Source: Corbicula japonica
Taxonomy: Eukaryota; Mollusca; Bivalvia; Venerida; Cyrenidae
NCBI GenBank assembly: GCA_038501625.1
Contig: JAZAYU010001077.1
Coordinates: forward strand, 25,001 to 89,000
Direction of reading: 5' to 3'
DNA length: 64,000 nt
Shown: positions 1 to 11,200 of the stretch, in pieces
How positions within the stretch are numbered: the first letter of the stretch is position 1
How the letters are laid out: each line of letters starts with the position of its first letter
Translations under genes and position numbers: made by a program
The notes under the pieces: model-generated
Seen by the model: only the letters and a program-made list of their open reading frames with translations
Database searches by the model: none
Told to the model about the DNA's origin: nothing

Positions 1-282
1 TTTCCGAGTAAACTTTTAAGGAAAAAAACAATTTATTTTGCAATATTTAAATGTTTTTCGAGTTTCTATCTTATTTAAGCTAATCTGTTTCGTTTATTCT
101 TGGAGTGTGGAAATTCCTTTTTATGCATATTTCACTTTTTATATTATCAAGTTATCACTCATATTTTTCCATTTTGACTGTATAATTAGATAATTATGTT
201 TTCCGAACGTGGTCGGGTTTCTGTAATTGAAATTTATTGAACGCAAATCTTCAATGATAACTTAAAACCAATAGTTGCTCAC

Positions 283-604
283 CTTTAAGCCGCTTTCTGT
301 GAAACCATATACCACTTCTGTGCTGTTTTCTGATAAAAACCACATTTTCATCTGTATATGTGTTGCAATGACAACTAATTTCGGTATTTTCTATAAAATA
401 GAACGACAAACTATCCAGCTTGGAGAACAGCGAGCATCCGAGCAAGGCAGTTGCCGCACGTGATTCAAACACTATGGAGCTATTGATACCACTGGATATA
501 GAGAATATTTTGTCATAAGAGTGTAACTTATTCTTTTTCCAATCTTCACAAACTGCCAGCGAATAAATAAAAATAAAATGAAACACAAAATAAAAGTACG
601 ACAT
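283..604 (-). CDS. Candidate first coding exon: signal peptide plus degenerate PAN/apple-like segment
   Basis: An ATG at 604 opens a frame whose first 19 residues are strongly hydrophobic and end in Cys (SYFYFVFHFIFIYSL core), as expected for a secretion signal. Residues about 45-90 resemble a PAN/apple-like module of molluscan secreted lectins: a GCS...SFYF...CHCN pattern, but with some expected cysteines replaced (GCSLFSKLDSLSF). The frame runs into a textbook splice donor, CTTAAAG|GTGAGC, at 283|282, so I end the exon there in phase 1 (322 nt). No downstream exon is visible to the left in the window. The phase-1 donor does not match the phase-0 acceptor of the FReD exons at 59,206 and 63,912, so a direct join would shift frame; another exon or a broken gene is implied. 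The domain name is an inference from cysteine pattern and context. It could also be an orphan exon. Confidence 0.4.
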
Positions 605-1835
605 TATGATAACTTCGTGGTAAGGATAACTATTATTAGATATATTTAATGGTGTCGGTTATCTTAATTGCAGTTAATAATGTGCTCTATTTAATTATTT
701 ATATAGTATCCAAGCTGACCAATGGATTTGTAGAAAAGTTTCCAGTTAGTGGACTTGTCATCATCAAGACAACATTTGACCGGTTTCAACAAGTAAGCGG
801 GTGTGATTTCCGAAGAGAGCCAATAAAACTTCAATGCGTTATTTTCAGATTAATACCATTTCAAGCCTCATGTGGTCCCCAGATAAAAATGATGTCTTTT
901 TGGCTAACGAGAAAACAACGGGCGGAACTGAACAGAATATATTTTGAGAGCCGGTCTGAGAATACAAATCCTGCATATCACTTAACTAAAAAAAACCGCA
1001 AAAGGCAAAAATTAAAAATATGCAATCTATTTTGGCTGGGATATTGAAACTACACATCTCAAACTGTCCGAAGTATTAAAACAATAGTTATAAGTAGACA
1101 GAGCTGTATTTCATTATAAAACAAAATTTTGAATATGAAATTAAAAAGAAATGTATACATGTACTTGCTGTCAATAAAAAGTTACAACTTGGAAAATTAT
1201 TACTAGCTGTAACTTATAAAAATATAATAATATCCAATGGCTTCATAAGAATTTAAAGTTTTACTTAAGTCGGAAGGTGAACAAACCACTATGATCAAGA
1301 TCCAATCTCCTTCGCAGAGTTTTCGTTCCTTACACTCACTTTACATCTCTGCGAAAGGCTCAATGTCAAGATTTTTGACATAACTCGACAGCCTTATTTT
1401 ATATAGTCATAATTCTGAATATGAAAGCTTTTCGTTAAACAAATGACAGATATCTTCACTATCTTTCATTCAAATCAAAGAAACCTATTAGTAAGCAATT
1501 TTAAACGTAATGCGTTAACTTTTTTTAGTTAAAGTAAAAGTAGTTGAAAGTAGTCCCAGGCCTATAACAGAGGTGAATGTAATGAGCCGATAGTGTAATA
1601 GAGTGATCAAGATCAAGACACAGTTCCGGCCTTGCCACCCTCAAGCCTATTTCCAATTATCTTCAAATTTCTAGACTGTCGTATGCTTAAACATTTTCAA
1701 ATGTTCACCTGTTAAACAGTAGTGTGGCTGAAAAGAAATCATTGCATATTTTTATCTCTTGATAATACAAATGTTCTTAGGCGCGACGAAAAAGTAAGTG
1801 GGCCTTTAACAACTTTCGCCATTGGCTGTTATTCA
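605..1835. other. Non-coding stretch, no feature recognised (also 17,602-18,832)
   Basis: AT-rich DNA upstream of the minus-strand exon. A 132-codon plus-strand frame at 649-1,047 is present in both copies but shows no domain, no convincing splice context and low-complexity composition, so it is not called. Nothing else stands out. Confidence 0.5.
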
Positions 1836-2112
1836 AGACAGACCAATTAGTTAGTTCTCGCTTTCTATAGAAGGAACCTTAAAATAGTTCTTTTATCGAC
1901 TGACAATAACTCAAAGATTTTACGTGAACATAGCAATTCTTTAACATAATAAATTTCCAAAACGATATGTTTGATTGCATTGAAAAAAAAGTCGCTAAAA
2001 TACTGCACAAAACGGTATATTTTCGAGAAAAAAATCATATTTTACCTACTTATTAGGGACCCTCTTATCTCACTTGGGTCGGAATAGATAGATGTGCTAA
2101 ATAATAGTCATT
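1836..2112 (-). repeat. Block homologous to the region upstream of FReD gene A (copies at 18,833-19,109 and 60,928-61,172)
   Basis: The stretch from 'gaccaattagtt' through 'tgggtcggaatagatagat' recurs with substitutions and small indels at 60,928-61,172. In both places it lies upstream, on the minus strand, of sequence with a conserved GTGAGC donor. It therefore marks ancestral gene-upstream DNA shared by the 17-kb segments and the FReD cassette. It may be promoter-proximal, but no TATA box was fixed. Confidence 0.8.
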
Positions 2113-3865
2113 CAGTACATAATAATAGTTTATTTTATGCGAGTGCTGGTCTAAATTACGACTGGATGTTCTTTCTTGAGAGTTGTAAATAAACCTGGCG
2201 GTTTCGAATCAGGACTTATGTAACTTGATTTTATAGCATGTACTGGTTATGTGGATGCCGATATGCTTTATTACTGGAGGTTCGAACCCCAGAATATTGA
2301 TACAAGGACTTCTTTGCAACAATACAGCAGCCCTATTAACCCACCTTACTTATACGCACAACTAATTAATGACAAACAATTATATGATGGGAGAAGGCCG
2401 CGATATTTATTTCAAAATTGAAAGTTAAACATGGCACATATAAAACACATATGATAATGATTTTATATAATGATTTTATATAACTGTAAGGGGAAACTGA
2501 ATCCCACAAAGATTGTATTTTTTGTAAATTGTCTGTTTTAAAATAATGTGCCATGCCTGAAATGCACATTCTGTGTTGAAGGGCCACTAAAATACGATTT
2601 GCTACACAATATGTGGCAAATGTATTGCGCCAATATAAGGTTTGAATCTGATGTCAAAATTGCTACGAACTTCCAACGCGTATGCTTATTTTATCTTCAC
2701 GATGATGCTAAGTCAATATTTATGTTTTATTAACTTTATTTTCTCGTTTATTATAGCGTTACATGTTGCTGTGTTACCATCAGCCTACATCAAGTCATTT
2801 AAATTGTAAAGATAGGATATCATTAGATTTTTCCCTGAAATGTCGTTCTTCAATTGGCAATTCACGTTATGACAAAGTTTGTATACTTGAGTAAGTGTAT
2901 CACAAAGGCGAGAATGAATGAACATGAGGAGCCAAGTACGAACTGAGGTTGGTAAGATCATTCTAGAAGATCAACGTAATGTTTTAGATTTTCATATGAA
3001 ATAATGGAGGTCAGACTTATTCCCGAGATTCTCACTGGTATAAATATTTGTTCCGCTTATAGGAAGAAAATTTTCCAACAAAGAGTGATTATAGATTTTT
3101 AATGATAAATGAAATAGCCGAGCTATAAAGGCTAGATTAAGTAACTCATTATGTCACATAAAAAAAAAACGATCAAAGTACCTTAATTCGAATTTCAGTA
3201 GATAAGCCAGTTCTTATATTATTTTTTATATAAGTAAACAAAACGCGTGATGATGTTTAACTTGAAAATCTGTAGACCTGAAGAGATATAATATCCGAAT
3301 TTCTGCAAATCAGGAATACGTGATATGGAATTCAAAGGGTGAATAAAGTTGTATATTTAGATACTTTTCCATTCATTTAAGCAAATTTTATTTGTAGTAA
3401 CTGTTGTCAGAATGGTAGACCACGTACACTTTTACCTAATTCGATGACGAAAACAGTCTTAAGGTATAAAGTACTTAGAACTTACCGCTACTAGTTACAG
3501 CAGTCTTACACTATACTTAGCCTTGTGTAGAAGTTGTGTTCCCGATGTATGTTAACCATGCTGTTTCCCGGAAAAACTAGTATTAGGCAAACATTTTCTG
3601 AAAGGCAAAACGAAAATAACAAACCATTAGTTTTTTAATATTAATAATTGATTGCTGTTATTATTTAATTAATAAAACTCTTAAATGTACTGCATTTATA
3701 ACAGCCTTTTTAAGAGTTATTTTAACCTGTTTACATGTGCTATAATCGGTTAAAAGTCTCATGATGTCTTATGTTGTCTTGTATTCGTCTTTTCGACTCA
3801 AAACTAATCTTATTATTATTGCATTGTATTGAATTATACAAAAAAAGCAGAGCAAGGGTCATTAT
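2113..3865. other. Non-coding stretch, nothing recognised (also 19,110-20,864)
   Basis: AT-rich single-copy-like DNA within the 17-kb segment. A box-B-like GGTTCGAACCCC occurs near 2,279-2,291, but no A box or cloverleaf fits around it. Short ORFs at 2,366-2,733 overlap on both strands and look random. A small tandem copy of 'atgattttatata' occurs near 2,456-2,480. Confidence 0.5.
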
Positions 3866-3985
3866 ACTATGGAAGCCCTGGAGGGCCACTTTAGAGTTTT
3901 GAATTACGGATATTTTACTTTTGACTTTCTATTTATGACTGCCGATTTTTGACTTGTGACTTATGACTTCTGGCGAACCCATGTT
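3866..3985 (+). repeat. Degenerate 'gacttatgac' repeat with a GCCCTGGAGGGCC box
   Basis: The motif gaagccctggagggccact at 3,872-3,890 is followed by imperfect reiterations of ttttgactt / ttatgact. The same box and reiterations occur in copy 2 (20,869-20,985) and inverted at 54,838-54,952; the reiterations alone occur at 53,640-53,765. The dispersed, bidirectional distribution suggests part of a mobile element, family unknown. Confidence 0.65.
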
Positions 3986-4510
3986 ACACGTGCTCTAAAA
4001 GCTGAAAGCAGCAATGTTGGTTTCAGGTATATTTTCCAAACTTTAAACTTTTTTATTAATTTAATTGAGATTTGTCATTGAGTAGAGGATGTGTTTAGGA
4101 GAGGAGATTTAATGTTATTTTAAATATACCTATAAGGTTTGTTTTTATCACAGACTGTCATTCCACAAGTGACTGTATGTTTTGTTCAATTTTTAACTGT
4201 ATATTAACAATTAGACAGAGAATACACGCACAAAGCTCACTTTTCAATGTGATTGAGATCCATTTTGCATTTAGCTTTTATGTCTCACGTTTTGGTATAT
4301 TCCGAAAATTAGGAAAAGAACACCTGAGAACAAAATTAGATATAGGACCATTCGAGAGTAAAAAGTATCATGAAAGCATTTCAAAGGTCGTAAGCTTTTC
4401 GAATCTCACTTTTCATACTCGAGAGCTCTATGAAACGCAGATAATATATTAACCTTTTTATATTACTACTTAATACAGATTTATATAGAAGACAAACTTT
4501 TATCCTACCA

Positions 4511-4760
4511 CTACCCATTTATTTCGCGAAAATCAGCCTGCCTAATAAACTTGACGTTTATACGGCACCCAAGCTTTATTAGGCAGGTCCGGAAATACTT
4601 TTTACCTAGTTTTCCTGTACACAAAATACTTGCTAAAACTTGACCTGGAACTAATGCTACTCTTTTTGCAAGTTCCCTAACAGAGAAGGAACCATTTGCA
4701 CTATGTGAGAGTCCCATTTGTACTACGAGAGAGTCTAGTATTATAATCCACTTGAAACAG
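4511..4760 (-). pseudogene. Possible retroelement RT/RNase H-like fragment (DIRS/Ngaro-like), degenerate
   Basis: A minus-strand frame from ATG 4,717, open further upstream to about 4,760, encodes SVRELAK...GQVLAS...CTGKLGK...FREING. The spacing of a VRELA helix, a GQ(V/I) turn, a later TG.L and a terminal (F/W)REING recalls the region after the reverse transcriptase of tyrosine-recombinase retroelements in molluscs. Part of the frame (4,537-4,587) is a perfect 51-bp hairpin, which may be an insertion. The frame ends in a stop right after REING, and I see no continuation. This rests on pattern memory only; an alternative is a transposase helix-turn-helix or chance. An almost identical copy lies at 21,510-21,759. 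Confidence 0.28.
4537..4587. repeat. 51-bp hairpin with 13-bp perfect arms (copy at 21,536-21,586)
   Basis: cctgcctaataaa at 4,537-4,549 is the exact reverse complement of tttattaggcagg at 4,575-4,587. The loop includes caagct next to the right arm. The core 'ttattaggc' and the adjacent aagctt resemble the arms of the hairpin element at 52,203-52,345, so the two may be related. Confidence 0.6.
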
Positions 4761-5254
4761 GAGCCGCTCTAATTAAAACTGACGTCATTTTTCGAGATCA
4801 ATATTCCTTCCGGCATGACAAGTGTGTAATCAATTTCGGACATATTTTTTGGATTGTATTAGACTAAAATGTGTTTAAATTGTTGCTTTTTATGTGCTGA
4901 TGGATTTATATGCTTGAAGATAAGAAATCCCGATTCAATGCCTGCGTCTAGGGCATTTCGGTTTCGAAATAAAAACTGAAATGGCTTTGTTTCTGGTGTT
5001 ACATTGTAACTGACTGAAGAAGGGAAAAAATAAAGACTAGACTATTCTTTTGAACAAGGAAATACAGAGACTAGCCTTTTTTCAAGTAGGCTAGTCAGAT
5101 GGAAAAATTAGAAACTGGATGTTGCACATTGGACATGTTGGAAGCCTACGACCCGTAAACCCGCTGTTTATGATGACAGGTTTGTCGACTGTTCCCAATG
5201 GTTTTTGCAAACTTATTTTGTTTCAAATTCTAAAAGACACCCCTCATATTTCTT
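4761..5254. other. Non-coding stretch before the array (also 21,760-22,253)
   Basis: No gene recognised. Short direct repeats 'agactag' and 'ggctagtc' occur near 5,030-5,100. The sequence shared with the inverted third array begins at about 5,255, so this stretch is outside the array module. Confidence 0.5.
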
Positions 5255-5286
5255 ATATGTGTGAAGTTGGCAATGCAATCGTAGAT
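5255..5286 (+). repeat. Conserved left edge of the satellite module
   Basis: The segment tatatgtgtgaagttggcaa and the following bases up to the first monomer are shared by all three arrays: here, at 22,254-22,285, and inverted at 51,967-51,998. Beyond it the first two copies and the third diverge, so this is a module boundary. Confidence 0.75.
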
Positions 5287-8200
5287 CGCAGTTCGACATT
5301 CAATGCATAGCTGTGCAATCAATATACAGCTCTGCATTGGCAGACTATCCGCAAATGTACAGCAGTGAGATCGACAATCAGCTCTGCATTCAATGTTTAG
5401 CTATGGGTTGGTCATTCAGCTCGGAATTCAAAAAGGTAAGTCACTCAATGTTTAGCTGTGGGTTCGACATTCAGATGCGCATTCACCAATGTACAACTAT
5501 GAGTTCGACATTCAGCTCTGCATTCAAAACAGGAGGTCCCTCAATGTTTAGCTGTGGGTTGGACATTCAGATCTGCAATCACCAATGTACAGCTGTGGGT
5601 TCGACATTCATCAATGCATTCGCCAATGTAAAGCTGTGAGTTCGACATTCAGCTATGCATTCGCCAATGTACAGCTGTGAGTTCGACATTCAGCTATGCA
5701 TTCGCCAATTTTTAGCTGTGAGTTCGACATTATGCTCGGCATTCAAAAAGGTAAGTCCCTCAATGTTTAGCTGAGGGTTGAACATTCAGATGTGCATTCA
5801 TCAATGTACAGCTGTGAGTTCGACATTCAGCTCTGCATTCAAAACGGGAGGTCCCTCAATGTTTAGCTCTGGATTGGACATTCAGATCTGCATTCACCAA
5901 TGTACAGCTGTGTGTTCGATATTCAGTTATGCATTCGCCAATGTACAGCTGTGAGTTCGACTTTCAACTATGCATTCGCCAATGTACAGCAGTGAGTTCG
6001 ACATTGAGCTCGGCATTCAAAAAGGTAAGTCCCTCAATGTTTAGCTGTGAGTTCGACATTCAGATGTGCATTCACCAATGTACAGCCGTGAGTTCGACAT
6101 TCAGCTCTGCATTCAAAACGGGAGGTCCCTCAATGTTTAGCTCTGGGTTGGACATTCAGATCTGCATTCACCAATGTACAGCTGTGGGTTCGACATTCAG
6201 CTATGCATTCGCCAATGTACATCTGTGAGTTCGACACTCAGCTATGCATTCGCCCATGTACAGCTGTAAGTTCGACATTGAGCTCTGCATTCAAAAAGGT
6301 AATTCCCTAAATGTTTAGCTGTGGGTTCGACAATCAGATGTGCATTCACCAATGTACAGCTGTGTGGTCGACATTCAGCTCTGCATTCAAAACGGGAGGT
6401 CCCTCAATGTTTAGCTGTGGGTTGGACATTCAGTTCTGCATTCACCAATGTACAGCTGTGGGTTCGACATTCAGCTATGCATTCGCCAATGTACAGCTGT
6501 GAGTTCGACATTCAGCTATGCATTCGCCAATGTACAGCTGTGAGTTCGACATTGAGCTCTGCATTCAAAAAGGTAAGGCCCTCAAAGTTCAGCTGTGGGT
6601 TCGACATTCAGATGTGCATTCACCAATGTACAGCTGTGAGTTCGACATTCAGCTCTGCATTCAAAACGGGAGGTCCCTCAATGTTTAGCTGTGGGTTGGA
6701 CATTCAGATCTGCATTCGCCAATGTACAGCTGTGGGTTCGAAATTCAGCTATGCATTCGCCAATGTACAGCTGTGCGTTCGAAATTCAGCTCTTCATTCA
6801 AAACGGGAGGTCCCTCAATGTTTAGCTGTGGGTTGGACATTCAGATCTGCATTCACCAATGTACAGCTGTGGATTCGACATTCAGCTATGCATTCGCCAA
6901 TGTACAGCTGTTAGCTCGAAATTCAGCTATGCATTCAAAACGGGAGGTCCCTCCATGTTTAGCTGTGGGTTGGACATTCAGATGTGCATTCACCAATGTA
7001 CAGCTGTGGGTTCGACATTCAGCTATGCATTCGCCAATGTACAGCTGTGAGTTCGACATTCAGCTATGCATTCGGCAATGTACAGCTGTGAGTTCGACAT
7101 TGAGCTCGGCATTCAAAAAGGTATCCATCCATGATTAGCTGTGGGTTCGACATTCAGATGTGCATTCACCAATGTACAACTGTGAGTTCGACATTCAGCT
7201 CTGCATTCAAAACGTGAGGTCCCTCAATGTTTAGCTGAGGGTTGGACATTCAGATCTGCATTCGCCAATGTACAGCTGTGGGTTCGACATTCAGCTATGC
7301 ATTCGCCAATGTACAGCTGTGAGTTCGACATTTAGCTATGCATTCGCCAATGCACAGCTGTGAGTTCGACATTCAGCTCTGCATTCAAAACGGGAGGTCC
7401 CTCAATGTTTAGCTGTGGGTTGGACCTTCAGATCTGCATTCACCAATGTACAGCTGTGGGTTCGACATTCAGCTATGCATTCGCCAATGTACAGCTGTGA
7501 GTTCGACATTCAGCTATGCATTCGCCAATGTACAGCTGTGAGTTCGACATTCAGCTCTGCATTCAAAACGGGAGGTCCTTCAATGTTTAGCTGTGGGTTT
7601 TACATTCAGATCTGCATTCATCAATGTACAGCTGTGGGTTCGACATTCAGCTATGCATTCGTAAATGTACAGCTGTGAGTTCGACATTCAGCTCGGCATT
7701 CAAAACGGGAGGTCCCTCAATGTTTAGCTGTGGGTTGGACATTCAGATCTGCATTCACCAATGTACAGCTGTGGGTTCGGCATTCAGCTATGCATTCGCC
7801 AATGTACTGCTGTGTGTTCGACATTGAGCTATGCATTGGCCAATGTACAGATGTGAGTTCGACATCGAGCTCTGCATTCAAAAAGGTAAGTCCCTCAATG
7901 TTTAGCTGTTGATTCGACATTCAGATGTGCATTCACCAATGTACAGCTGTGAGTTTGACATTCAGCTCTGCATTCAAAACAGGAGGTCCCTCAATGTTTA
8001 GCTGTTGGTTTGACATTCAGATCGGCATTCACCATTGTACAGGTGTGGGTTCGACATTCAGCTATGCATTCGCCAATGCACAGCTGTGAGTTCGACATCG
8101 AGCTCTGCATTCAAAAAGGTAAGTCCCTCAATGTTTAGCTGTGGGTGCGACATTCCGCTATGCATTCACCAATGTACAGCTGTTGGTTCGACATTCAGCT

Positions 8201-11200
8201 CTGCATTCAAAACGGGAGGTACCTCAATGTTTAGCTGTGGGTTAGACATTCAGATCTGCATTCGCCAATGTACAGCTGTGGGTTCGACATTCAGCTATGC
8301 ATTCGCCAATGTACAGCTGTGAGTTCGACATTCAGCTTTGCATTCGCAAATGTACAGCTGTGAGTTCGACATTGAGCTCGGCATTCAAAAAGGTAAGTCC
8401 CTCAACGTTTAGCTGTGGGTTCGACAATCAGATGTGCATTCACCAATGTACAGCTGTGAGTTCGACACTCAGCTCTGCATTCAAAACGTGAGGTCCCTCA
8501 ACGTTAAGCTTTGGATTGGTCTTTCAGATCTGCATTCGCCAATGTACAGCTATGGGTTCGACATTCAGCTATGCATTCGCCAATGTACAGCTCTGAGTTC
8601 GACATTCACCTCAGCATTCAAAACGCGAGGTGCCTCAATGTTTAGCTGTGGGTTGGACATTCAGATCTGCATTCACCAATGTACAGCTGTGGGTTTCGAT
8701 ATTCAGCTATGCATTCGGCAATGTACAGGTGTGAGTTCGACATTCAGCTCGGCATTCAAAACGGGAGGTCCCTCAATGTTTAGCTGTGGGTTGGACATTC
8801 AGATGTGCATTCACCAATGTACAGCTGTGAGTTCAACATTTAGCTCTGCATTCAAAACGTGAGGTCCCTCAATGTTTAGCTTGGGTTGGACATTCAGATC
8901 TGCATTCACCAATGTACAGCTGTGGGTTCGACACTCAGCTATGCATTCGCCAATGTACAGCTGAGAGTTCGACATTCAGCTATGCATTCGCAAATGTACA
9001 GCTGCTGTGAGTTCGACATTGAGCTCTGCATTCAAAAAGGTAAGTCCCTCAATGTTTAGCTGTGGGTTGGACATTCAGATCTGCATTCACCAATGTACAG
9101 CTGTGAGTTCGACATTCAGCTCTGCATTCAAAACTTTAGGTCCCTCAATGTTTAGCTGTGGGTTGGACATTCAGATCTGCATTCGCCAATGTACAGCTGT
9201 GGTTTCGACATTCAGCTATGCATTCGCCAACGTACAGCTGTTAGGTCGACATTCAGCTATGCATTCAAAACGGTAGGTCCCTCAATGTTTAGCTGTGGGT
9301 TGGACATTCAGATCTGCATTCACCAATGTACAGATGTGGGTTCGCCATTCAGCTATGCATTCGTCAATGTACAGCTGTGAGTTCGACATTGAGCTCTGCA
9401 TTGAAAAAGGTAAGTTCCTCAATGTTTAGCTGTGGGTTCGACATTCAGATGTGCATTCACCAATGTACAGCTGTGAGTTCGACATTGAGTTCTGCATTCA
9501 AAAAGGTAAGTCCGTCAATGTTTAGCTGTGGGTTCGACATTCAGATGTGCATTCACCAATGTACAGTTATGAGTTCGACATTCAGCTCTGCATTCAAAAC
9601 GGGAAGTCCCTCAATGTTTATCTGTGGGTTGGACATTCAGATCTGCATTCACCAATGTACAGCTTTGTGTTCGACATTCAGCTATGCATTCGTCAATGTA
9701 CAGCTGTGAGTTCGACATTCAATTCGGCATTCAAATCGGAAGGTCCCTCAATGTTTAGCTGTGGGTTCGACATTCAGATGTGCATTCACCAATGTACAGC
9801 TGTGAGTTCGACATTCAGCTCTGCATTCAAAACGGGAGGTTCCTCAATGTTTAGCTGTGGGTTGGACATTCAGATCTGTATTCGCCAATGTACAGCTGTG
9901 GGTTCGACATTCAGCTATGCATTCGCCAATGTACAGCTGTGAGATCGACATTCAGCTCTGCATTTAAAACGGGAGGTCTCTCAATGTTTAGCTGTTGGTT
10001 TGATATTCAGATCTGCGTTCACCAATGTACAGCTCTGGGTTCGACATTCAGCTTTGCATTCGCCAATGTACAGCTGTGAGTTCGACATTCAGCTATGCAT
10101 TCGCCAATGTACAGCTGTGAGTTCGACATTGAGCTCGGCATTCAAAAAGGTAAGTCCCAAAATTTTTAGCTATGGGTTCGACATTCAGATGTGCATTCAC
10201 CAATGTACAGCTGTGAGTTCGACGTTGAGCTCTGCATTCAAAACGGGAGGTACCTCAATGTTTAGCTGTGGGTTCGACATTCAGATCTGCATTCACCAAT
10301 GTACAGTTGAGGGTTCGACATTCAGCTATGCATTCGCCAATGTACAGCTGTGAGTTCGACATTGAGCTCGGCATTCAAAAAGGTAAGTCCCTAAATTTTT
10401 AGCTATGGGTTCGACATTCAGATGTGCATTCACCAATGTACAGCTGTGAGTTCGACGTTGAGCTCTGCATTCAAAACGGGAGGTACCTCAATGTTTAGCT
10501 GTGGGTTGGACATTCAGATCTGCATTCACCAATGTACAGCTGTGGTATCGACATTCAGTTATGCATTCGCCAATGTACAGCTCTGAGTTCGACATTCAGC
10601 TCTGCATTCAAAACGGGAGGTCCTTCAATGTTTAGCTGTGGGTTCAACATTCAGATCTGCATTCGCCAATGTACAGCTGTGGGTTCGACATTAAGCTATG
10701 CATTCGCCAATGTACAGCTGTGAGTTCGACATTCAGCTCTGCATTCAAAACGGGAGGTCCCTCAATGTTTAGCTGTGGGTTGGACATTCAGATGTGCATT
10801 CACCAATGTACAGCTGTGAGTTCGACATTCAGCTCTGCATTCAAAACGTTAGGTCCCTCAATGTTTAGCTGTGGGTTGGACATTCAGATCTGCATTCACC
10901 AATGTACAGCTGTGGGTTCGACATTCAGCTATGCATTCGCCAATGTACAGCTGAGAGTTCGACATTCAGCTATGCATTCGCCAATGTACAGCTGTGAGTT
11001 CGACATTGAGCTCTGCATTCAAAAAGGTAAGTCCCTCAATGTTTAGCTGTGGGTTGGACATTCAGATCTGCATTCATCAATGTACAGCTGTGAGTTCGAC
11101 ATTCAGCTCTGCATTCAAAACTTTAGGTCTCTCAATGTTTAGCTGTGGGTTGGCCATTCAGATCTGCATTCGCCAATGTACAGCTGTGGGTTCGACATTC

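Noticed and set aside
649..1047. 132-codon ORF conserved between the two 17-kb copies
   Set aside because: Conservation only reflects the recent duplication. No domain, and lysine/asparagine-rich AT-driven composition.
2240..2300. tRNA gene suggested by GGTTCGAACCCC
   Set aside because: No matching A box, D arm or anticodon arm at the right distance.
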